Made by a program: the position numbers and the translations under genes
In this document: positions 56,500-64,000 of the stretch, piece after piece
How the letters are laid out: each line of letters opens with the position of its first letter
Position numbering within the stretch: the stretch's first letter is position 1
NCBI GenBank assembly: GCA_036971475.1
Contig: JBAIZL010000063.1
Coordinates: 899,290-963,289 of the forward strand
Direction of reading: 5' to 3'
Length of the DNA: 64,000 bases
Source: Prosapia bicincta
Taxonomy: Eukaryota; Arthropoda; Insecta; Hemiptera; Cercopidae
The notes under the pieces: generated by a model
What the model was told of the DNA's origin: nothing
Seen by the model: only the letters and a program-made list of their open reading frames with translations
The model's database searches: none

Positions 56500-56796
56500 A
56501 TAATAGGTTATACATGCATGGGGGGGAGTCTATGGAATAATATAGTGTTCAATTATGACTTGCGTTTTGTTTTGATTAATGACTCCAATGAACATTTATG
56601 TTGGTACCGCTTCCCCAGTGAGGAATGTAGTCTACCACAATATTGTCGTTATCGTGAATCGTTCATGCTCAACAATCGTTATTGTATTCATTTACTCGAC
56701 AAATATTTATTTATATTTATAAAACCTCAAGGAATACATAATGCATTTTATTATTCTCGGATCTTTTTTGTTTTTATAATGGGTAGCTGGGGATAA
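56500..56796 (+). pseudogene. Tc1-like transposase fragment
   Basis: The frame at 56518-56796 contains SLWNNIVFNYDLRFVLINDS then CWYRFPSEECSLPQ. This resembles the block around the second catalytic Asp of Tc1-type transposases (WxxVxFSDESRFxL, then VWRxPGExF). The DES triplet is changed to YDL, and no terminal repeats were found. Downstream, NRYCIHLLDKYLFIFIKPQG loosely fits the following region. It is an old inactive fragment. Confidence 0.5.
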
Positions 56797-56879
56797 TTAT
56801 AAAATACTCTTCTGTTTGAAATGTAATAACATATAATACAATATTTAGTTAATTTGAGCTTTCGCTAAATCTCACTACT

Positions 56880-57060
56880 TGTTACTTTGTTAGAAGAAAC
56901 ACACTAAACTAATAAAACAAAGAGACTAGATTTGACGAAGATATCGCCTTTATCAGTGCTTGGTGAGTATTAGCTAAGCATTGATGATGGTGACATCGTC
57001 GTAAAACTTGTCTGTTTGTTCTAATAAACTTGTGTGTATTGAGTTAGAAGAAACCGTTTT
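56880..57060. repeat. Inverted repeat with hammerhead-like remnants
   Basis: Left arm AGAAACACACTAAACTAATA, AAACAAAGAGACTAG and GACGAAGATATCGCC. The right arm is an imperfect complement including TGATGATGGTGACATCGTC and GTAAAAC. The right arm looks like a hammerhead core with a damaged GAAA box. The centre is near 56970. The same AGTTAGAAGAAACC end words flank both sides. Confidence 0.5.
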
Positions 57061-57210
57061 AACTTCAACCATTGTATATAGTAGAATAATGAAATGTAAA
57101 ATGAGTCATATTTTGATTGCTGCGTAAGTGTCCTATAAGTTTTACACTAATTGTAGCATGCATATGTCGCTTTTACTCGTTTCATTGAAAATCTGTAGAA
57201 AGTTAGGTTT

Positions 57211-57322
57211 CCAAACGTTGAATCTTCCAATAGCTGAAGATTCCAATATGTGGAGCTTCCAATATCTATAGCTTCTAATCGCTGAGGATTACTATAGCTA
57301 AAGCTTTTAATATTTTCAGCCA
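57211..57322. repeat. 16-bp minisatellite, seven degenerate copies
   Basis: Reads as seven consecutive 16-mers: CCAAACGTTGAATCTT, CCAATAGCTGAAGATT, CCAATATGTGGAGCTT, CCAATATCTATAGCTT, CTAATCGCTGAGGATT, ACTATAGCTAAAGCTT, TTAATATTTTCAGCCA. No coding role is evident. Confidence 0.85.
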
Positions 57323-58114
57323 AACTATAGACACAATGATTAGCTTAGGTTGATATATAGAGGGCAAAAAGTTTCTGATTTTTTTCTTGAACTTTATAGG
57401 AAACTTATTTTTTTTTAAAATCATTGCCTAGCTACTAAGTGCTAACTAAGTGTATATGAGAATATTATAAAACAACTTTAAATAATATCATATACTTTTC
57501 TGTTGTAAAAAAATGAGCTGACCTACAAATGACATGTTGTTAATGCCCGTATCACCGCATGAAATGTTTCCTGTGTCTAGACATATCGTCGTCTAGAAGT
57601 CACGTCGTCTTAGCTGTGATGGATATTCGTCTGCAATGTTTAGAGCTGTACATTTATTTCTTTGCAACACTTATTTGCAAAAATATCGTTTGTATCTTAA
57701 GTAAGAATTATGGAATAAGATGTAAGAACAGGGATTTTAGATTCACGTGAAATTTTATTTTCTAAAAGAAATGCTTACAAAATTTTTTTTGTAAATACAT
57801 CCACATATATTATCAAGAAATAATCAATAAAACGTTTTTGTATATCAAATACAATAAGTAAAACGTTATATAGTTTATAGATTTTTGGTCGAAAATCATT
57901 TTTATGTTTACAGATAACAATAATGTTACAATTAAATTTTTGTAAAATAGAATGTAAAGAGAATAAATTAGAATCTCCTTGAAAAAAGCTATAAAACTAA
58001 TATTTTTGAGAAAAATTGTAATGGTAGGATTATAGATAATTCTTTTCTAAAAACCACCATTAAAATATCTCATCTGCTAACAATATTTCTTCTACAATAT
58101 CAATATCACAGTTG
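57323..58114. other. AT-rich intergenic DNA
   Basis: No gene recognised. The frame at 57559-57750 has no known motif. Confidence 0.5.
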
Positions 58115-58325
58115 TGCAATATGAAAATATTGGAAAGAACCCTAATACCACAAAAAAAAAGTGAATAACAAATGTAACAAATTACAAAGAAGTTACAAAA
58201 CAGACTTGTCACTAGTTTAGTGACTTGCGAATAATGGTTATATCCAAAGAAACTTGTTTTTTTTTGTTTTTTTATTACTTTTGTGGTATTGGGTTTCTTT
58301 CCATTAATTTTCATTCTTATATTTC
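58115..58325. repeat. Fold-back repeat related to the 2.35 kb element
   Basis: Left arm ATGAAAATATTGGAAAGAAC and CCTAATACCACAAAAA. The right arm (58268-58314) is its complement, with TTTTGTGGTATTGGGTTTC. The words AATACCACAAAA and AAAGAACCC match the arms at 2382-2482. The hammerhead part is not preserved here. Confidence 0.7.
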
Positions 58326-58491
58326 TTCTGCTATTTTGGTTTAGTTTGTTTAAAGAACGCATAAAGAACTAAATGAATAATTTATTACCTAATTTTCAAT
58401 AAATAATCCATCCAGCATATTTTAGATTATTTCTGATAAATTTTTCTAAATTTCAAATACAAATATATTTTTAAAAGCTAAAAACTGTTTG

Positions 58492-58493
<2 letters not shown>

Positions 58494-58561
<68 letters not shown>
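58494..58561. repeat. (TA)n microsatellite
   Basis: A TA tract of about 33 repeats. Confidence 0.96.
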
Positions 58562-58566
<5 letters not shown>

Positions 58567-58974
58567 CTTTCATAATCTAACATTTTGTCAGTAATTATAA
58601 GATTGTTCGAATGTTTCAATCGTTTAATGCATATCATGGAGTTGTTACTCTTGATATCGACTTACTTATACAATTTATGATTATTTTCGATGATGTTTAC
58701 ACTTAGGGAACGCCCGCTACTAACCATCATGTAATATTAAACAGTAATTTTATATATCACGTTAAATGCTTTCAAACAATTATTGTTTGCTAACTGAAAT
58801 TATTATTAAAATGGAATAAGGTTATGATTTTAGAACGTTAAATCACATTTCTTGCGAAATCAGTAAATTTTCACCAACGGTCTTTCTAAACCACAAATGT
58901 CTAATTTTCTTTCAAAAATAATCCTAAATGTCTTTATTTTAATAAATTAAATCAAGTAATTAAACAAAAACTGT

Positions 58975-59275
58975 TTAAAATGAATTCCTACTCAGGTCAA
59001 CAACGAAACATTTTACTTTGGTTCTTTTTTTATAAATGTTGTTAAAACAACTGTTCTGCCACATAAACTATAACATAAAATCAGCTGTTTTATGAAATCA
59101 TATTTTAACACTTATTTTAAGCCAAATGGGACGAAATAACAATATTGCCTACCTTGCCCCTTTTTGTGAAAAGATAACTTTAAATATAGATTTTACAAAG
59201 AGAAAATGTATGAAACTTAATTGCTTACGATTCTGATGTATTTAATATTTAGGATAGAATTTACAAAAAAAACAG
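58975..59275 (+). repeat. Dispersed repeat family B, copy
   Basis: Head GAATTCCTACTCAGGTCAAC, then ACAACTGTTCTGCCACATAA, ATAAAATCAGCTG, GAAATCATATTTTAACACTT, ATTGCCTACCTTGCCCC and TTTTGTGAAAAG. The tail is worn. Confidence 0.7.
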
Positions 59276-60595
59276 TCTTCCCTTATTTTTTTTTTTTTTT
59301 TTGAAGAATTATTATGAGCTTGTTCGGATTTGGCGAAATGAGTTGTTTTATTTTAACCACTTTAATTACATTTTTTTAAAATTAAAAAAAAAAAAACATT
59401 ACGTGAAGCGTCGCAAAATACTCTTAGAAAAGCTTGCGAGTAATTAGATGGTAATTGAAATTTCTAACTGAGGAATCGCATGTAATAATTTAACCCTTAC
59501 TAATGTTCACCAGGAATTAAATTAGTTCGTAATTAGTAGAATTAATTGCTACGTATATAGTGGCGCCCCACTAGCCCTGCATCTGCTGCCAAATATACGC
59601 AGAACGATAAGTTATAGGTATATAAGGCAGTGATTGAATAATGGGAGAGTGATTTTAGAGCAAAGCAAATGTCCTGTTCTAAATAAACAGACGAAAATAT
59701 AAACAAAATATAATTAGATATTTTTAGTTTGGCAAATATATAATATTCGTTCTACTTATAATGGAAGAAATATGTTATATTAAAAGAGGACAAAAGGATA
59801 TTTTAAAATAAAATTTATTAATGATAAATAAATAAATTATGAGTCTAAGTCTATCTTTACTGAGGGCCATAAACTACGGTAAAATTGTTCTTTTTGCCAC
59901 TAAATTCATGTCTGCTGCCGTCCATCGTGAGACATATCCGTCCATATTTAGCTGTTTTTTTTTAGTTAAATAGACAAATTAATAAATAACCTAAATTAAC
60001 TCTCAAATAAAGTAACTTTATAGCCACAAGTATTTCGATGACTTTCCACCATTACCCACCATTACAAGTGATACTACTACCTAATCATTGCTGTTGTGTA
60101 CATTAGGGTTTGCAGTTTTTTTTTATTAATATCACTGACAATGATGACATATTACGTGTATGTAAATAAAATGCTTGTTATTATGAGTTTCAATACAGTT
60201 ATTAATCTCTTTGCATCCATTTACTCTATACTTATCCCAGGTACGAGAAGAGCCACATCAGATGCGTACGATAAAAAGAATATTTCTATAAATATCTATT
60301 TTTGTTGTTTAATAATAGTTTATTTAAGAGAATAAACTCTATATTTATTATTTTTTTTAATGAATATTTATAGCGTGAATTATATTTCTTGCATAATACT
60401 TCGAGATGCTATATTAGAGAAACGTGAATATGATTTAGGTGAAAAGGTTTATGGTACTGAATAAAAACGTATTGTGAATTTGGTTTATATAAAAATAAAC
60501 TGTTTTTAAAATGTAACTGCGATAACGCAGTATTTATGAATAAAGATACTTTCAATAATTATTGTATGCATATTAATATATAACATATAAAAAAA
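59276..60595. other. AT-rich intergenic DNA
   Basis: Poly-T near 59290 and poly-A near 59385. TATATAAGG near 59619 resembles a TATA box but lacks a clear initiator. The frame at 60096-60335 has no known motif. Confidence 0.45.
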
Positions 60596-60620
60596 AAATA
60601 AAGAGAGAGAGAAAGTAAAA

Positions 60621-60655
<35 letters not shown>

Positions 60656-61314
60656 TAAAAGTAAGAGAGAGATAGAGAGAAAGTAAAAGGAAGACAGAGA
60701 GAGAGAAAGAAAGTAAAAGCAAGACAGAGAGAGAAAGTAAGAGAAAGAGAGAGAGAGAGAGAAAGTAAAAGTAGGTAAAAGAGAGAAAGTAAAGGTAAGA
60801 CACAGAGAGATAGAAAGTAAAAGTAAGAGAGAGAGAGAGAGAAAGTAAAACTAAGACAGAGAGAGAGAGAGAGAAAGTAAGAGAGAGAGAGAGAAAGTAA
60901 ACGTAAGGGAGAGATAGAAATTAAATGTAAGACAGAGAGAGAGAGAGAAAGTAAGAGAGAGAGAAAGTAAGACGGAGAGAGAGAGAAAGAGAAAGTAAAA
61001 GTAAGAGAGAGAAAGTAAAAGTAAGAGAGAGAGAGAGAAAGTAAAAGTAAGAGAGAGAGATAAAGTAAAAGTAAGAGAGAGAGAAAGTAAAAATAAGAGA
61101 GAGCGAGAGAGAAAGTAAGAGAGAGAGGGAAAGTAAAAGTATGAGAGAGAGAGAAAGTAAAAGTAAGAGAGAGAGAGAGAAAGTAAGAGAGAGAGAGAGA
61201 AAGTAAGAGAGAGAGAGAAAGTAAGAGAGAGAGAAAGTAAAAGTAAGAGAGAGACAGTAAAAGTAAGACAGAGAGAGAGAGAGAGAGAAAGTAAGAGAGA
61301 GAAATTAAAAGTAA
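60596..61314. repeat. Polypurine (GAGA)n/AAAGTAAAAGTAA array
   Basis: About 720 bases in which GA tracts alternate with AAAGTAAAAGTAAG words in irregular monomers of roughly 20-35 bases. Apart from the T of each GTAA and occasional C, the plus strand is purine. Such tracts can adopt triplex structures in principle. The minus-strand frame (Leu/Ser/Phe) is an artefact. Confidence 0.95.
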
Positions 61315-61365
61315 TAAAATACTAATTATTAGGTATTTCTATCTTCTATCTACACTATATATTAG

Positions 61366-62426
61366 TAGAGTCTCGAGAATCCAAGTCCCGAATTTTCGAG
61401 GTTCTGTTAAATTACAGCCTATTTCTATTTAAGCATATATATTATCAATTTGAAAAGAGATTCAAATTATTGTAAGTTAGATAATATACCGTCACATCTC
61501 AAAGAAGATCAACTGTGTCTAACGATATCCGTGATTTATTTCTATCCGCAAATGAGCATAATCCAGATGATGGATCAAGGTGTTCTGTAATGTATGAAAG
61601 AAATACAGACGTTACCTTTTACAATCTCTCTTGGAAGGGGAAGCGAGTGAATGGGAAGAAAGCCTTGTAGGCTTTCTAAAAATATATAGTTAAAAAAGTT
61701 GTGTACTGTATATATAGTCGAATCAAGGAACGAAATAAAAAAAAAAACATAAAGCAAGTCGTATAGTAAATTCCTGACTCATAATTAAACTTTTGACTCT
61801 GTCATTGATCGATAAGAAGAAAATGATTTGACATCTCACCAAGAAATTTCCCAGTTGTGAAAATATCAATGATACGGACGTCCATCAGCGAATGGGTAAG
61901 GGCGACGCAAGTGTCACAATAACACATGTTGCGACTGTTGTAACGGGAAAAGGAACTACTCAAGGCTGTGATAAAGAGATTAAAGATGAAGGTTCCAACG
62001 AGACAGTACAAGAAGGGGAAATTAGTCAATATGAAGGAATGACCTCCTTAGAAACATCACTACGCTATATTGAACAATAGACAGACAGCTCTTAACATAT
62101 GTGGTTTTGATAAGACATCTATTCGACAACGTAGCACGAAAACTATCTGATAAGCAAAATGCAAAATACACTTGACACTTTTTTCAAAAAAAATGTAGCA
62201 ACCGTGATGAACAAGGACTTCCGAAGCCAAAATAATTTATGTAAGTACTGTATTCAATACAGTTCTAGAAACGAAGTTTGTGCATTATTATTTATAGTAT
62301 TAGGGTTCTTTGGAATCGCAATTTTTTCTAATGTTCCGAAACGAACGTATTTCCTTGTTATACGAATTTCCGTTCATACGATATAGAATCGCTCCCGTTT
62401 ATCTCAAATTACCGAAACTCTACTGT
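61366..62426 (+). mobile_element. Internally deleted Tigger/pogo-like element
   Basis: Left end AGTAGAGTCTCGAGAATCC (from about 61366) and right end CGAAACTCTACTG (to about 62425) are inverted, and TA lies at both outer edges. The C-terminal transposase remnant lies at 61892-62190. The total of about 1.06 kb is short for the family, so the DNA-binding and most catalytic sequence is missing. A related terminus occurs at 35170. Confidence 0.7.
61892..62190 (+). pseudogene. Tigger-like transposase C-terminal remnant
   Basis: An acidic stretch GSNETVQEGEISQYEGM is followed by TSLETSLRYIEQ and, after stops, MQNTLDTFFKK. Tigger transposases end with this layout: an acidic region, ALxxALxxIEQQ, then QxxLxxFFKK. 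The catalytic domain is absent. Confidence 0.68.
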
Positions 62427-62432
62427 ACACAC

Positions 62433-62435
62433 ACA

Positions 62436-62520
<85 letters not shown>
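62433..62520. repeat. (CA)n(TA)n compound microsatellite
   Basis: A CA tract of about 17 repeats runs into about 27 TA repeats, directly beyond the Tigger right end. Confidence 0.95.
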
Positions 62521-62525
<5 letters not shown>

Positions 62526-63439
62526 AATAAGTAAGTACAATTTAACAAATAGTTTAAGAGGTAAAATACGAAAAAAATATATTTACGTTCAAATGGTGAC
62601 CGAGAAAATTTCAACATAAATCCATCATTTTTATATGTTTGGCCGTAAAACTTGCAGTAAGAACGCAATGTACATAGTCTGAATATAGAAACTGTGTTGT
62701 TTTTCGTTTCGTAAAACAAGCATAGATTTTAACAGATTACTCATAAATGACAGATACCTTTTAAACTCTCTTAATCTTGTAAAAGTAAATGTTTTTGAGG
62801 ACGAATTTCGTAACGCAAATTTTATTCAGTTTATCTCGATTTAAATTACATAAATTTGTAAAGATTTCAACACCATCAAATATCACACAACTCAAATTTG
62901 CACTAACTTGTAGTGACTAATGTAACCACTATTATGATGATTTATTCATACATTAAAAAAAGGAATTTAAAGAAAAATGCATTTGAAAAAAATTAGGTCG
63001 AATTTTTCTTTCAGATAATTATTTATCTGAGCGGAAAATGAGATTTACAATATGCCACTTTAGTATTGAGTTTGGGCACATCAGACAATTTAACACAGAG
63101 TAGTCGGAACTAAGCCGCTGACCTGAATAGATCAAGAGTATTGCGAGTCTGGTCTCCAATGCCACGGCTTTACGTGACAACACTGTGTGAGAGGGAACCA
63201 TTAGCGGACATTCAGTGAATTATAACTAGGTTTTCCAAGTTATTCCAACATTTCCATTGCTACATTCATATCCAACATTTCATCTTGAGACATTTCATAT
63301 GACTCAAGATTTATGACTTCACTCCGAGATATTCTGAATTGAAAAATATGACAATGTTATTTGAGGGTACACAAATTAAATTTGCAAATAAACGAATAAT
63401 AAATTAAAGTATATATATTAAATCATAATAGTAAAATTA
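62521..63439. other. AT-rich intergenic DNA
   Basis: No gene recognised. GC-richer sequence at 63100-63200 has no clear identity. Confidence 0.5.
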
Positions 63440-63812
<373 letters not shown>

Positions 63813-63892
63813 ACAAATTGATAAATGAACAGATTCTAGTAACATCAAAATTTGAGCTATACATAAAAACTAAGGGTTATAACAATTATTTC

Positions 63893-64000
63893 TAATTCAA
63901 TTGCTACTCAGGCCAATAAAAAAACGTTTTATTTTAATTCCTTTTTAATAAGTAACTAAAACTAATGCATATAAATAACGTAACATAACCTATGCCTACC
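63893..64000 (+). repeat. Dispersed repeat family B, cut by window end
   Basis: Head TTCAATTGCTACTCAGGCCA, then ACGTTTTATTTTAATTCC and GTAACATAACCTATGCCTAC. It continues beyond the window. Confidence 0.7.

Noticed and set aside
63060..63200. A tRNA-like element in the GC-richer patch
   Set aside because: Neither an A box nor a B box fits well, and no pairing acceptor stem was seen.

Overview
The window is AT-rich nuclear DNA from an animal. It is most likely an arthropod and plausibly an insect of hemipteran type; this rests on the transposon mix (mariner, Tigger/pogo, Tc1, Helitron, a LOA-like LINE, Penelope-like ends) and is an inference. I found no intact host gene, no rRNA gene and no convincing functional tRNA gene. 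Almost all recognisable coding sequence belongs to decayed mobile elements. The dominant texture is microsatellite DNA: about thirty (TA)n arrays, plus (CA)n, (GA)n and GATA tracts.

Layout. 1-4.7 kb: microsatellites, a composite SINE-like repeat, and a 0.4 kb fold-back element holding a TATA box/initiator pair and a well-formed hammerhead-ribozyme-like motif. 4.8-11.8 kb: a recent direct tandem duplication of a 3.5 kb unit whose junctions lie in (TA)n tracts. 12-16.8 kb: mostly featureless. 16.9-21.9 kb: a nearly full-length but inactivated LINE with ORF1, APE endonuclease, RT and RNase H, resembling the LOA clade. 25.5-28.05 kb: a 28-bp minisatellite of about 90 copies. 29.4-30.9 kb: an unclassified, more GC-rich block ending in a hammerhead-like motif. 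31.0-31.5 kb: a Helitron Rep fragment. 32-32.5 kb: (TA)n arrays around a palindrome. 34.07-35.0 kb: a Tigger-like transposase remnant. 39.3 kb: a second LINE 5' fragment. 43.7-47.8 kb: palindromic elements, several with hammerhead-like motifs, set in (TA)n arrays. 51.07-51.96 kb: an internally deleted mariner inside a (TA)n array. 56.5 kb: a Tc1-like fragment. 60.6-61.3 kb: a polypurine array. 61.37-62.43 kb: a second Tigger remnant. 63.4-63.8 kb: a Penelope-type GIY-YIG endonuclease remnant split by (TA)n.

The most interesting theme is a set of repeat ends carrying hammerhead-ribozyme-like folds, often inverted and often next to (TA)n arrays. Hammerhead folds and GIY-YIG endonucleases are both known hallmarks of Penelope-like retroelements (PLEs), and a degenerate GIY-YIG domain is present here. 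A second theme is a pair of dispersed repeat families sharing one 3' tail that ends in a short (TA)n seed, expanded in some copies and not in others. This suggests how the genome acquired so many (TA)n arrays.
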